A DNA stretch of 64,000 bases. Source: Marinomonas foliarum. GTDB lineage: Bacteria; Pseudomonadota; Gammaproteobacteria; Pseudomonadales; Marinomonadaceae. The position numbers and the translations under genes are program-made. The DNA is taken from contig NZ_QPJQ01000010.1 of NCBI RefSeq assembly GCF_003337275.1, positions 1 to 64,000 on the forward strand. Direction: 5' to 3'. Shown here in pieces: positions 10,259 through 19,462 of the stretch (positions are counted from its first letter, which is position 1; the number at the start of each line of letters is the position of its first letter). The notes beneath the pieces are model-generated. The model was not told the origin of the DNA. It saw only the letters and a program-made list of their open reading frames with translations, and searched no databases.

Positions 10259-11695
10259 ATGACTGAGCAGATAGATAAGGCGCTGGCACGGGAATACGAA
10301 GCGGGCTTTGTGTCTGATGTAGAATCAGAAACATTCGAGCCAGGTTTGAATGAAGATGTTATTCGTCGTATTTCAGGAATGAAAGGCGAGCCTGAATGGA
10401 TGCTCGAATGGCGTCTAGGCGCATTTCGTGAATGGCTAGAAATGGAAGAGCCAGAGTGGGCGTTAGTTGATTATCCAAAAATTGATTTCCAGTCCATTTC
10501 TTACTATTCGGCACCAAAGAGTATGAAGGATAAGCCTAAATCTTTGGATGAAGTTGACCCTGAATTACTGCGTACTTATGAGAAACTTGGTATTCCTCTA
10601 ATTGAGCAGCAAATGTTAGCTGGTATCGCAGTTGACGCGGTATTTGATTCTGTTTCTGTTGTGACTACATTCCGTGAAAAACTAGAAGAAGCGGGCGTTA
10701 TCTTTTGCCCAATTTCTGAAGCGGTTCATAAGTATCCAGACCTTGTTAAAAAATACATCGGCAGTGTTGTTCCTAAGAAAGACAACTACTATGCAGCCTT
10801 GAACTGCGCTGTCTTTACCGATGGTTCTTTTGTTTATATTCCTAAAGGCACCCGCTGCCCAATGGAGTTGTCTACTTATTTCCGTATCAATGAGCAAAAT
10901 ACTGGTCAGTTCGAGCGTACTTTGATTGTTGCTGATGAAGGCAGTCACGTCAGTTATCTGGAAGGCTGCACTGCACCACAACGTGATGAAAATCAGTTGC
11001 ATGCAGCGGTTGTTGAATTGGTTGCGTTGGATAATGCCGAGATTAAATACTCAACTGTGCAGAACTGGTATCCAGGCGATGAAAACGGCAAAGGTGGCAT
11101 TTATAACTTTGTAACTAAGCGCGGTATTTGTCATACCAACGCTAAAATTTCTTGGACGCAAGTAGAGACCGGTTCTTCTGTTACTTGGAAGTATCCAAGC
11201 TGTATTTTGAAAGGTGATAACAGTGTTGGTGAGTTTTACTCGGTTGCTTTGACGCGTGGTCGTCAGCAAGCAGACACGGGGACCAAAATGATTCATCTTG
11301 GTAAAAACACCAAGTCTACCATTATCTCCAAAGGTATTTCGGCAGGCCGAAGTAACAATAGTTACCGTGGGCTTGTTCGTATGAACCCAGGCGCTGAGGG
11401 CGCACGTAACTTCACTCAGTGTGATTCTTTGCTGATCGGAGATCAGTGTGGTGCGCATACTTTCCCTTATGTGGAAAGCCGTAATCCGTCCGCTATTGTG
11501 GAGCACGAAGCAACGACGTCTAAAGTCAGCGACGAGCAGATGTTCTTATGTCGTCAGCGTGGTCTTGATCCTGAAAAAGCCGTATCCATGATTGTGAATG
11601 GCTTCTGTAAGGAAGTATTTAAAGAATTACCAATGGAATTTGCTGTTGAAGCTGGCAAGTTACTAGAAATAAGCCTTGAAGGCTCAGTAGGTTAA
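10259..11695 (+). CDS. sufB: Fe-S cluster scaffold subunit SufB
   Basis: A 478-residue SufB of normal family length, the scaffold on which SufBC2D builds nascent Fe-S clusters. Conserved features: [15 protein letters not shown] in the beta-helix core, [11 protein letters not shown] with Cys397 (the position of the essential SufB cysteine) and [20 protein letters not shown] in the C-terminal helical domain. A GTG at 10247 would add four residues. ATG 10259 is chosen because GAGTGA lies seven bases upstream. It is the first structural gene after iscR, and sufC follows after 13 bases. Confidence 0.96.
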   Translation: MTEQIDKALAREYEAGFVSDVESETFEPGLNEDVIRRISGMKGEPEWMLEWRLGAFREWLEMEEPEWALVDYPKIDFQSISYYSAPKSMKDKPKSLDEVDPELLRTYEKLGIPLIEQQMLAGIAVDAVFDSVSVVTTFREKLEEAGVIFCPISEAVHKYPDLVKKYIGSVVPKKDNYYAALNCAVFTDGSFVYIPKGTRCPMELSTYFRINEQNTGQFERTLIVADEGSHVSYLEGCTAPQRDENQLHAAVVELVALDNAEIKYSTVQNWYPGDENGKGGIYNFVTKRGICHTNAKISWTQVETGSSVTWKYPSCILKGDNSVGEFYSVALTRGRQQADTGTKMIHLGKNTKSTIISKGISAGRSNNSYRGLVRMNPGAEGARNFTQCDSLLIGDQCGAHTFPYVESRNPSAIVEHEATTSKVSDEQMFLCRQRGLDPEKAVSMIVNGFCKEVFKELPMEFAVEAGKLLEISLEGSVG

Positions 11696-11708
11696 GGAAT
11701 TATTAAAG

Positions 11709-12494
11709 ATGTCGAACACGAACAGTTTGTTGACGATAAAAGATTTGCACGCCAGCGTTGAAGAAAAACAAATCATCAAAGGGTTAGATCTAGATATCAA
11801 ACCGGGTGAAGTACACGCGATCATGGGCCCAAATGGTGCTGGTAAAAGTACCCTAGGCTATGTTTTATCTGGCCGTGATGGTTACAGTGTCGAAAGCGGT
11901 AGTGTGACGCTTGGTGGTGAAGATTTGCTAGAAATGGAAACAGAAGACCGCGCTCGCGCGGGTTTATTCTTGGCATTCCAATACCCAGTCGAAATTCCTG
12001 GTGTAAGCAATTTAGAGTTTTTAAAAGCATCAGTTGATGCGCAACGAGAAGCGCGTGGTGAAGACGCTATTACGTCTGCTGACTTCTTAAAAGAAGCAAA
12101 AGCGGCTTGTAAACAAGTTAACTTACCTGTGGCTTTCTTAAAGCGTGGCGTTAACGAAGGATTCTCTGGTGGTGAGAAAAAGCGTAATGAGCTAATGCAA
12201 ATGTTATTGCTTAAGCCAAAGCTTTGCATCCTAGATGAAACCGATTCAGGTTTGGATATCGATGCCTTGCAAGTAGTTGCTGAAGGTGTAAACAGCCAGC
12301 GTTCTGCTGATCGTAGTTTTATTGTTGTAACGCATTACCAGCGTCTTTTGGATTACATTAAGCCTGACTTCGTGCATGTATTGTCTGACGGTAAAATCGT
12401 TAAAAGCGGCGATGCTTCCCTTGCTCTTGAGTTAGAAGCTCAAGGCTACGCTTGGCTGCAGAAAGAGCCGACTGAAGACGAACTTGAGGGGTAA
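11709..12494 (+). CDS. sufC: SufC ATPase of the SufBC2D complex
   Basis: A 261-residue ABC-type ATPase that drives conformational change in SufBCD. Walker A GPNGAGKST is at about residue 40, the ABC signature FSGGEKKRNE at about 152, Walker B LCILDETDSGLD (DETD in place of the usual DEPT, a SufC trait) at about 174, and the H-loop VVTHY at about 211. There is no membrane segment, as expected for this soluble member. Three bases separate it from sufD, consistent with translational coupling. Confidence 0.97.
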   Translation: MSNTNSLLTIKDLHASVEEKQIIKGLDLDIKPGEVHAIMGPNGAGKSTLGYVLSGRDGYSVESGSVTLGGEDLLEMETEDRARAGLFLAFQYPVEIPGVSNLEFLKASVDAQREARGEDAITSADFLKEAKAACKQVNLPVAFLKRGVNEGFSGGEKKRNELMQMLLLKPKLCILDETDSGLDIDALQVVAEGVNSQRSADRSFIVVTHYQRLLDYIKPDFVHVLSDGKIVKSGDASLALELEAQGYAWLQKEPTEDELEG

Positions 12495-12497
12495 GGC

Positions 12498-13757
12498 ATG
12501 AGTGAATGGTTAGAAAGCGCCATTACTCGAGCGCAAGGTATTCATGATTGGTTGGCGCCAAAACGTGCTCATGCGCTGGATCTTTTAGCAAAAACTAAAT
12601 GGCCAACGCGTAAAACGGAAGCGTGGCGTTATACGCCGCTTCGCCCAGTAGAGCGTACACCGGCTAAAATGATTAGTGACAAGGTTGATTTATCGCCTGT
12701 CGCTATTGCGGATTTATCTGCTATTGAATTGGTGTTTGTAAACGGTCAGTTTGATCCTGCTCAATTAGCCAATACCTTGCCTGAAGGTCTGTCTATTGCC
12801 TTAGGTGGTGATTTGGAGTCAGCACAACAAGCCGATGCACTAAATACGTTTTCGACGATTAAGCCAGAACGTCATATCTTTGGTTTAGTTAACGATGCAC
12901 TAGCACAAGATGTTGTCGTTGTGTCTGTTGCGGAAGGTGTTGAAATTATTCAACCTATCCGAATTAGTTCTTTGTTGAGCCCAGGCGCGGAATCTCATAC
13001 ACGCGTTCAGGTTTCTTTGGCAGCGGGTTCGCGATTAACCGTCATTGAAGATGTTCAAGCGCAAGGCGATAGCTTTAATACGGCGTTTGTTGAATACAAT
13101 GTAGGCACTAATGCGCGTCTAGAGCATTACCGTTTTGCCCTGCAAACAGGAAGTAATGTTGCTATTGGCGGTAGTCACTTTAATTTGCATGACCATGCGA
13201 AAATGAACAGTACAATCGTTGGTTTCGGTAGTGAGTTGTCTCGTTTGGATACAGACATTATTCATGCGGGTGAGTTTGCTGATGCTAAGTTAAATGCCAT
13301 GTATTTGCTGGATGGTAAAGAGTTGTTTGATCTTCATGCAACGGTTGAGCACGCTATGCCAAATGGTAAAACAGAAGAAAACGTTCGTTGTATCGTCGCG
13401 GATCGTTCTCGTGCTGTATTTAATGGCCGTATTCATATACACCGTGATGCGCAGAAAACCTTGGCAGAGTTGAATAATCGCAATTTGCTGTTATCTGATA
13501 AGGCCGAGATTAACACCAAGCCCGAGTTAGAGATTTACGCAGATGATGTGAAATGTGCCCATGGTGCTACGGTTGCTCAGATTGATAAGCAGGCTTTGTA
13601 TTACTTACAGACTCGCGGTGTAAGCCGTTCAAAAGCGCAAGTAATGCTTAACTTTGGCTTTATTAATGAGTTGATTGATTTGATGCCAAACGCCGCGTTA
13701 GCAGAGTGGATTCGTCCTATTATCCGTGAGCGCTTTGCGCAAATGGAAGTAAAGTAA
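12498..13757 (+). CDS. sufD: Fe-S cluster assembly protein SufD
   Basis: A 419-residue SufB paralogue that forms the SufB-SufD heterodimer and is needed for iron acquisition during cluster assembly. The N-terminal helical region (about 1-90) precedes a right-handed beta-helix, and the C-terminal motif CAHGATVAQIDKQALYYLQ (about residue 352 onward) contains the conserved His that lies at the SufB-SufD interface. Length is typical (E. coli SufD has 423). It sits three bases after sufC and eleven bases before sufS. Confidence 0.95.
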   Translation: MSEWLESAITRAQGIHDWLAPKRAHALDLLAKTKWPTRKTEAWRYTPLRPVERTPAKMISDKVDLSPVAIADLSAIELVFVNGQFDPAQLANTLPEGLSIALGGDLESAQQADALNTFSTIKPERHIFGLVNDALAQDVVVVSVAEGVEIIQPIRISSLLSPGAESHTRVQVSLAAGSRLTVIEDVQAQGDSFNTAFVEYNVGTNARLEHYRFALQTGSNVAIGGSHFNLHDHAKMNSTIVGFGSELSRLDTDIIHAGEFADAKLNAMYLLDGKELFDLHATVEHAMPNGKTEENVRCIVADRSRAVFNGRIHIHRDAQKTLAELNNRNLLLSDKAEINTKPELEIYADDVKCAHGATVAQIDKQALYYLQTRGVSRSKAQVMLNFGFINELIDLMPNAALAEWIRPIIRERFAQMEVK

Positions 13758-13768
13758 GCGAGAATCGA

Positions 13769-14986
13769 ATGAGTTTTGATGTAGCGGCTATCCGCGAGCA
13801 ATTTCCGATTTTAAAGCGTGTCATTGATGGTAATCCACTTGTTTATCTCGATAATGCCGCGACAACGCAAAAGCCACAGTGTGTGATTGATGCTTTGGTT
13901 GATTATTACTCGACTTGCAATTCCAATGTGCATCGTGGTGCCCATCGTCTTGCGGACGAGGCAACTCGTCGTTTTGAAGATGCACGAGATATTGTTAAAA
14001 ACTTTATCAATGCGCCGAAACGCGAAGAAGTGATTTGGACAACAGGCACCACCGAGGCGATTAATATAGTCGCCAATGGTTTGGGGTCTTTGTTGTCACC
14101 GGGTGATGAAGTTATCGCGACTGGAATGGACCATCATGCCAATCTCGTTACTTGGCAGCAAGCCTGTAAAGCGTCAGGTGCTACTTTAAGAACGATTCCC
14201 GTGACAGATGCTGGTGAATTAGATCAAGCGGCTTATGATGCCATGCTGAACGAGCATACTAAATTTGTGGCTTTTCCGCATGTTTCCAATGCGTTGGGGA
14301 CCGTAAATCCCATTAAAGAAATGACGGCTAAAGCGAAAAAAGTCGGAGCTTGGGTACTGGTAGATGGTGCTCAAGGTGCTGCTCATGGCTATGCTGATGT
14401 GCAAGATATTGGTTGTGATTTTTATGCCTTTTCAGGTCATAAAATCTATGGGCCAATGGGAGTTGGTGTCTTATGGGGTAAAGAGTCTGTTTTATCGACT
14501 TGGCCTGTCTGGCGCACTGGTGGCGAGATGATTTCCACCGTGACTTTGCAAGATGCGACTTGGAATGTATTGCCTTATCGTTTTGAAGCAGGTACGCCCA
14601 ATGTGGGTGATGCGATTGCTATGGGTGAGGCAATTCGTTGGTTTAGCGCTTTGGATCAGGATGCGGTAGCAGCCCATGAGAAGGCGCTATTAGATCGAGC
14701 AACTGAGCTGGCTGAAGAGTTCGAAGGTTTAACCATTATTGGTACAGCCAAAGAAAAAATTGGCGTATTGAGTTTTGTTCTGGACCAAGGTCATCCTGCG
14801 GATATTGGTTTTTTGCTGGATCGTCAGGGGATTGCTGTTCGTACTGGTGATCATTGTGCGCAGCCTTTGATGGCACGTTTTAATGTTCCTGGTACCGCGC
14901 GAGCATCGTTCGCGATTTATAATACATTAGAAGAAGTTGACGCTTTGTTTGTGGCACTGAAAAAAGTGCGAACAATGCTGGCTTAG
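13769..14986 (+). CDS. sufS: Cysteine desulfurase SufS (group II)
   Basis: A 405-residue PLP enzyme that mobilises sulfur from cysteine for the SUF scaffold. The PLP lysine is Lys225 (FSGHKIYGPMG) and the catalytic cysteine is Cys363 in RTGDHCAQPLM, the short-loop group II signature. Such enzymes need SufE or SufU to accept the persulfide, and a sufE gene lies downstream at 15999. Family length (E. coli 406) and operon position fully support the call. The A-type carrier gene begins nine bases after its stop, with AGGAGG as ribosome site. Confidence 0.97.
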   Translation: MSFDVAAIREQFPILKRVIDGNPLVYLDNAATTQKPQCVIDALVDYYSTCNSNVHRGAHRLADEATRRFEDARDIVKNFINAPKREEVIWTTGTTEAINIVANGLGSLLSPGDEVIATGMDHHANLVTWQQACKASGATLRTIPVTDAGELDQAAYDAMLNEHTKFVAFPHVSNALGTVNPIKEMTAKAKKVGAWVLVDGAQGAAHGYADVQDIGCDFYAFSGHKIYGPMGVGVLWGKESVLSTWPVWRTGGEMISTVTLQDATWNVLPYRFEAGTPNVGDAIAMGEAIRWFSALDQDAVAAHEKALLDRATELAEEFEGLTIIGTAKEKIGVLSFVLDQGHPADIGFLLDRQGIAVRTGDHCAQPLMARFNVPGTARASFAIYNTLEEVDALFVALKKVRTMLA

Positions 14987-14995
14987 GAGGTTTCA

Positions 14996-15346
14996 ATGAC
15001 AGTAACAACGTTTGATCCTGTCTCTAGCGTGTCTTTAACCGCTTCTGCACAGAAATATTTTGCCTCAAAATTGACAAAACAACCCGGCAAACTTATTCGG
15101 TTAAGTACCAAAGAAAGTGGTTGTACAGGGTTTTCTTATGTGCTGGATATTGTTGATAGCGCTTTGGAAGAAGACACTGTATTAGAGTTTGGCAGTGTCA
15201 CGCTTGCGGTTGATGCGCAATCAACCACAATGCTGAAAGGCACCGAGATTGACTTGGTACGCGAAGGCGTTAACGAAGTTGTGAAGTTTAAAAACCCTAA
15301 CGTTGTAGCGGAATGTGGCTGTGGCGAAAGCTTTAGTGTGAGTTAA
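14996..15346 (+). CDS. sufA: A-type Fe-S carrier, SufA/IscA family
   Basis: A 116-residue A-type carrier that receives clusters from the scaffold and passes them to apo-enzymes. The three ligand cysteines are present as Cys43 (KESGCTGFSYVL), Cys107 and Cys109 (AECGCGESF). It lies inside the suf operon between sufS and sufT, which favours the SufA name over IscA or ErpA, but sequence alone does not separate these paralogues. A strong AGGAGG ribosome site precedes the ATG. Confidence 0.9.
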   Translation: MTVTTFDPVSSVSLTASAQKYFASKLTKQPGKLIRLSTKESGCTGFSYVLDIVDSALEEDTVLEFGSVTLAVDAQSTTMLKGTEIDLVREGVNEVVKFKNPNVVAECGCGESFSVS

Positions 15347-15350
15347 CTTC

Positions 15351-15881
15351 ATGCAAAAAATGGTAGTTACAAACCGTGCTTGCCCTGCGCGACGAGTGCC
15401 AAGCGGTGAGCCAGTTAGTATTCCTGAAGGTCAGTTTATAACGATTAATCAGAGTTTGGGGGGGAATTACACTGTCACTTGGCAAGGTAATATGCTTCGT
15501 ATAGATGGAACCGACGCTGAAGCAATTGGTCAGCAGCCTGAAGTTCTAGATTTTGAAGATCTCGGTACTGGCGAAGTAAGTGAAGAACAGGTTTGGCAAG
15601 CTCTAGATACAATCTATGACCCAGAGATTCCGATTAGTTTAGTGTCTTTAGGCTTGGTTTATAAAGTAACAGTAGATCAAGACAGCAAGTCTGTTTTTAT
15701 CGATATGACACTGACGGCACCGGGTTGCGGAATGGGACCAGTGTTGGTTGGTGACGTTAAGTATCGAGTGGCGAAAGTGCCTAATGTCGAAACGGTGAAA
15801 GTGGAGTTGGTATTTGATCCGCCATGGTCACGAGAAATGATGAGTGAAGAGGCACAGCTAGAAGCGGGTCTTTTCTTCTAA
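15351..15881 (+). CDS. sufT: SufT, MIP18/DUF59-family Fe-S maturation protein
   Basis: A 176-residue protein. The N-terminal part (about 1-65, with VPSGEPVSIPEGQFITI) is the extension specific to bacterial SufT, and the C-terminal DUF59/MIP18 domain (about 80-170) carries the family motif DPEIPISLVSLGLVYKV and the TAPGCGMG cysteine region. SufT helps mature Fe-S proteins when cluster demand is high. It is the last gene before a hairpin with a T-rich tail (15931-15966), so this part of the operon may end or be attenuated here. Confidence 0.9.
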   Translation: MQKMVVTNRACPARRVPSGEPVSIPEGQFITINQSLGGNYTVTWQGNMLRIDGTDAEAIGQQPEVLDFEDLGTGEVSEEQVWQALDTIYDPEIPISLVSLGLVYKVTVDQDSKSVFIDMTLTAPGCGMGPVLVGDVKYRVAKVPNVETVKVELVFDPPWSREMMSEEAQLEAGLFF

Positions 15882-15930
15882 TGTCTTTCTGGGATGGCTT
15901 CGGTCATTCATTAAAATCGAATACAATATT

Positions 15931-15966
15931 AAACGGCCTTGGCACTTTGCTAATGCCGTTTTTGTT
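15931..15966 (+). terminator. Probable terminator or attenuator inside the suf-iscS operon
   Basis: AAACGGC pairs with GCCGTTT around a loop that can fold further (TTGGCA/TGCTAA), followed by TTTTGTTTT. It lies in the only sizeable gap (117 bases) between sufT and sufE and could reduce transcription of sufE and iscS relative to sufBCDSAT. Confidence 0.6.
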
Positions 15967-15998
15967 TTAATAGGCTTGATGTAAAAAAGAGGGTAGTC

Positions 15999-16424
15999 AT
16001 GGCTTTGCCTAGTACAGAAGACATCGTAGATGATCTGTCGTTTTTTGACGACTGGGAAGATAAGTACAAGTACATCATTGATTTGGGTAAATCCTTACCT
16101 GCATTTGATGATGCATGGCGCACTTCAGAGCGTTTGGTAAAGGGCTGTCAGAGCAGTGTTTGGATTCAGCCGGATAGTGAGCAAGATGCGACAAAAGGTG
16201 AGGTTCTGACATTTGCCGTAGACAGTGATGCCATTATAGTGCGTGGTTTACTGGGATTGGTTTTGGCTGCATTGGATCATAAAACACCACAAGAAATTTT
16301 AGATTTTGATATAACGGCTTATTTTGAAGAGCTGGATCTTGAGAGGCATTTGAGTCCAACTCGTGGCAATGGTTTGCGCTCTATTGTAGGGCGCATAAAA
16401 GGCATTGCACAGGCAGCAGCTTAA
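15999..16424 (+). CDS. sufE: Sulfur acceptor SufE
   Basis: A 141-residue SufE. Its persulfide-accepting cysteine is Cys50 in VKGCQSSVW, matching E. coli Cys51. The protein takes sulfur from SufS and hands it to SufB. It is separated from the rest of the suf genes by a hairpin and followed after 20 bases by the iscS-like gene, so sufE and iscS form a small unit of their own or a down-regulated operon tail. GAGGG before the ATG is a good ribosome site. Confidence 0.95.
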   Translation: MALPSTEDIVDDLSFFDDWEDKYKYIIDLGKSLPAFDDAWRTSERLVKGCQSSVWIQPDSEQDATKGEVLTFAVDSDAIIVRGLLGLVLAALDHKTPQEILDFDITAYFEELDLERHLSPTRGNGLRSIVGRIKGIAQAAA

Positions 16425-16444
16425 TTGATATTGGAGAGCGTTAA

Positions 16445-17599
16445 ATGAACACCCCTGTTTACCTAGATAATTCTGCTACCACGCCAGTCGACCCAAGAGT
16501 GGCTGAAAAAATGATGGCGTGTTTAACGCAGGACGGTAATTTTGGTAATCCTGCTTCTCGCTCGCATCTATTTGGTTGGCGTGCTGAAGAAGCGGTAGAG
16601 GAAGCTAGGTTGCAAGTTGCGAGTTTGATTAAGGCCGATTCTCGTGAAATTGTTTGGACGTCGGGCGCGACGGAAGCCAATAACTTGGCTCTTAAGGGTG
16701 TTGCTCATGCTTATCGTCAGAAAGGCCGACATATTATTACGTCGATGATTGAGCATAAGGCGGTTTTGGATCCTTGTAAGCAGCTTGAAAAAGATGGCTT
16801 TGAAGTAACGTATTTACAGCCAGATATTCATGGTGTGATTTCACCGGGGCAAGTTGAAGAAGTGCTTCGCGAAGATACTGTTTTGGTTTCTCTTATGCAT
16901 GGTAATAATGAGCTTGGCGTGCTGACCGATATTGCGGCGATTGGAGAAATAACGCGATCTCATGGCGTGTTTTTTCATGTTGATGCTGCGCAAACTACAG
17001 GCAAAATTGAGATTGACGTTAATGCTATGAAAGTAGATTTGATGTCGCTTACGGCTCATAAGACTTATGGACCAAAAGGGATTGGTGCTTTATATGTAAG
17101 ACGTTCGCCAAAAGTGATGCTAGAGGCGCAAATTCACGGTGGTGGCCATGAACGCGGTATGCGCTCTGGTACCTTGGCGACTCATCAAATCGTCGGTATG
17201 GGGGAAGCGTTTCGTTTGGCTGGTGAATATATGGAACAGGATTGTACTCGCATCAAAGCCTTGCGTGAGCGTTTATGGGCTTCTTTGACTGAGCTATCTG
17301 GAGTGCATCTCAATGGTGATTCAGATAACCGCGTTGCCGGCGTGTTGAATGTTGGTTTCTCTGATGTTGATGGCGAAGTTTTGTTGATGTCTTTGAGTGA
17401 TATTGCTGTTTCATCTGGTTCGGCTTGTACTTCAGCAAGCTTGGAGCCTTCTTATGTTTTACGAGCGATTGGTTTAGCTGATGATCTAGCGCACAGTTCC
17501 TTGCGTCTTTCTGTGGGACGTTTTACCACGGAAGAAGAGGTGGATTTTGCTGCTGATACGATCAAAAACGCAGTGACTCGCCTTCGCTCTATGGCTTAG
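16445..17599 (+). CDS. iscS: IscS-like cysteine desulfurase lacking the C-terminal tail
   Basis: A 384-residue group I cysteine desulfurase very close to IscS, with the PLP lysine at Lys206 and catalytic Cys328 in [14 protein letters not shown], the same numbers as E. coli. It ends at RLRSMA, about 20 residues short of E. coli IscS (404). The missing part is the tail that contacts IscU, and no IscU, HscAB or ferredoxin gene is present beside it. Besides cluster assembly, IscS feeds sulfur to tRNA thiolation (TusA, ThiI), which could explain why it was kept. It ends the operon begun by iscR, and ndk follows. Confidence 0.9.
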   Translation: MNTPVYLDNSATTPVDPRVAEKMMACLTQDGNFGNPASRSHLFGWRAEEAVEEARLQVASLIKADSREIVWTSGATEANNLALKGVAHAYRQKGRHIITSMIEHKAVLDPCKQLEKDGFEVTYLQPDIHGVISPGQVEEVLREDTVLVSLMHGNNELGVLTDIAAIGEITRSHGVFFHVDAAQTTGKIEIDVNAMKVDLMSLTAHKTYGPKGIGALYVRRSPKVMLEAQIHGGGHERGMRSGTLATHQIVGMGEAFRLAGEYMEQDCTRIKALRERLWASLTELSGVHLNGDSDNRVAGVLNVGFSDVDGEVLLMSLSDIAVSSGSACTSASLEPSYVLRAIGLADDLAHSSLRLSVGRFTTEEEVDFAADTIKNAVTRLRSMA

Positions 17600-17676
17600 T
17601 CGTAATAATTGGTACTTTTATTCTGGTTTGAATAAATAATGTCCGTTTGATCGTACAATTTTAATGAATTGATGCG

Positions 17677-17682
17677 TATAAT
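17677..17682 (+). promoter_or_regulatory. Putative -10 element of the ndk promoter
   Basis: A perfect TATAAT lies 71 bases before the ndk ATG in the gap after iscS. The best -35 candidate 17 bases upstream (TACAAT) is poor. The leader between it and the ndk start is AT-rich and holds nothing else recognised. Confidence 0.5.
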
Positions 17683-17753
17683 ACGCGCGCTGAACTTTTA
17701 TGTCCTGGGTCATGCAAAGGCATCGCCCTCAAAATTTAATTTGGAGTTATACC

Positions 17754-18161
17754 ATGGCGTTAGAACGTACTCTATCAATCATCAAGCCAGATGCTGTTGC
17801 TAAAAACGTAATCGGCGAAATCTACACTCGTTTCGAGCGTGCTGGTTTTAAAATTGTTGAAGCTAAAATGATTCAACTAGACGACGAGTTGGCTGGCGGC
17901 TTCTACGCTGAGCACAAAGAGCGTCCTTTCTACAAAGATTTGGTTGCTTTCATGACTTCTGGTCCTGTTGTTGTTTCTGTTCTCGAAGGTGAAGGCGCTG
18001 TTCTTCGTCACCGTGAGCTTATGGGGGCAACTAACCCTAAAGAGGCAACTGCTGGTACTTTGCGTGCAGATTACGCAACGTCTATCGATGCAAATGCTGT
18101 TCACGGTTCTGATTCTGTTGAATCTGCAGCACGTGAAATTGCTTACTTCTTCGGTAAGTAA
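17754..18161 (+). CDS. ndk: Nucleoside diphosphate kinase
   Basis: A 135-residue enzyme that balances NTP pools by phosphate transfer through a phosphohistidine. The active site motif NAVHGSDS holds His117. The N-terminus [16 protein letters not shown] is diagnostic. ATG 17754 is chosen over an upstream in-frame ATG (17700) because GGAG lies eight bases before it and the family starts here. It is somewhat shorter than E. coli Ndk (143) because the C-terminal extension ends at YFFGK. Two terminators follow. ndk next to rlmN is the usual order downstream of isc operons. Confidence 0.96.
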   Translation: MALERTLSIIKPDAVAKNVIGEIYTRFERAGFKIVEAKMIQLDDELAGGFYAEHKERPFYKDLVAFMTSGPVVVSVLEGEGAVLRHRELMGATNPKEATAGTLRADYATSIDANAVHGSDSVESAAREIAYFFGK

Positions 18162-18201
18162 TTGACAGCTAGGACCTTTATGTCCGATCTGTTTTGAAAG
18201 G

Positions 18202-18223
18202 GCGGGCGTCAGCCCGCTTTTTT
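18202..18223 (+). terminator. ndk terminator 1
   Basis: GCGGGC-GTCA-GCCCGC followed by six T, 40 bases after the ndk stop codon. Confidence 0.88.
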
Positions 18224-18228
18224 ACAGA

Positions 18229-18266
18229 GGCTTCTGAAAAGACTTTTCTTTTCAGAGGCTTTTTTC
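18229..18266 (+). terminator. ndk terminator 2 (tandem)
   Basis: TCTGAAAAG pairs with CTTTTCAGA around a short loop and is followed by GGC and six T. It lies directly behind the first terminator, insulating rlmN from ndk. Confidence 0.75.
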
Positions 18267-18306
18267 GTTTACACTTAATGCTAACCATAGCAAGCGACAT
18301 TGAATT

Positions 18307-19422
18307 ATGACTGACACCAAAAAAGTAAACCTGTTGGGTTTATCCCCTGAGAAATTGATCGAGTTTTTTGAATCCATTGGCGAGAAGAAATTCCGTGCCA
18401 CTCAGGTGATTAAATGGATCCATCAAAAGGGAGCGGAAAGCTTCGATGAAATGACGGATGTCAGCAAGGCTTTGCGTGCTAAATTAGAGCAAATTTGTGA
18501 GATTCGTGGGCCGGAAGTGGTTTCTCAAAATATCTCAACTGACGGTACACGTAAATGGATTATCCGAACTGAAGGCGGCAAGAACGATTGTGTTGAAACC
18601 GTACTGATTCCTGATGGTGATCGCGCGACCTTGTGTGTGTCATCTCAAGTGGGTTGTTCTTTGGATTGCAGCTTTTGTTCAACAGGTAAGCAAGGTTTTA
18701 ACCGTAATTTAACTCCCGCTGAAATTATTGGGCAAGTGTGGATTGCGATTAAGTCTTTTGGCCCTATGGACCCGAATGGTCCTCGTCGCGTTACCAACGT
18801 AGTTATGATGGGTATGGGCGAGCCATTGATGAATTTTGAGCCTGTAGTTGATGCTATGATTCTAATGATGCATGACCATGCTTATGGATTGTCTAAGCGC
18901 CGTGTCACCTTGAGTACTTCAGGTGTGGTCCCTAAGATTTATGAGTTGGTAAAACGTACTGATGTGTCTTTGGCTATTTCATTGCATGCGCCAAATGACG
19001 CTTTGCGTAATGAGCTTGTTCCTATTAATAAAAAATACCCGATTGCTGAGTTAATCGAATCTTGCCAGCACTACTTGGCAAATTTACCAGATAAGCGCCA
19101 TATTACGATTGAATACACCTTGATGTCTGGTGTGAATGACAACGAAGAGCAGGCCCATGAATTGGCTGAGCTTCTTAAAGTATTGGAATGTAAAATCAAC
19201 TTGATTCCATTTAATCCGTTCCCTCATTCGGGTTATGAAAAACCATCTAATAACCGTACTCGTCGATTCCAGAAAATCCTAGCTGATGCAGGTTATACAG
19301 TGACAGTTCGAACGACTCGTGGTGATGATATCGACGCTGCTTGTGGTCAATTAGTGGGGGATTTTCATGACAAAACTCGCCGTAGTCAGAAGTATATTGA
19401 GTTGCGAGAAGTAAAAAACTAA
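18307..19422 (+). CDS. rlmN: Dual-specificity RNA methyltransferase RlmN
   Basis: A 371-residue radical SAM enzyme that makes 2-methyladenosine at A2503 of 23S rRNA and A37 of some tRNAs. The 4Fe-4S/SAM motif is Cys117-x3-Cys121-x2-Cys124 ([17 protein letters not shown]), the cysteine needed for the methyl-carrier mechanism is present in DIDAACGQL near residue 353, and [12 protein letters not shown] is the SAM-binding glycine motif. It begins the rlmN-pilW-rodZ-ispG-hisS-yfgM-bamB-der block, with only a few bases between most members. Confidence 0.96.
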   Translation: MTDTKKVNLLGLSPEKLIEFFESIGEKKFRATQVIKWIHQKGAESFDEMTDVSKALRAKLEQICEIRGPEVVSQNISTDGTRKWIIRTEGGKNDCVETVLIPDGDRATLCVSSQVGCSLDCSFCSTGKQGFNRNLTPAEIIGQVWIAIKSFGPMDPNGPRRVTNVVMMGMGEPLMNFEPVVDAMILMMHDHAYGLSKRRVTLSTSGVVPKIYELVKRTDVSLAISLHAPNDALRNELVPINKKYPIAELIESCQHYLANLPDKRHITIEYTLMSGVNDNEEQAHELAELLKVLECKINLIPFNPFPHSGYEKPSNNRTRRFQKILADAGYTVTVRTTRGDDIDAACGQLVGDFHDKTRRSQKYIELREVKN

Positions 19423-19462
19423 CTTATTGTTCAAAAAAATTGTATATGACAAGGATGTCTGT

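Noticed and set aside
11051-11506. 151-codon antisense frame inside sufB
   Set aside because: Shadow of the conserved sufB coding frame; no supporting signals.
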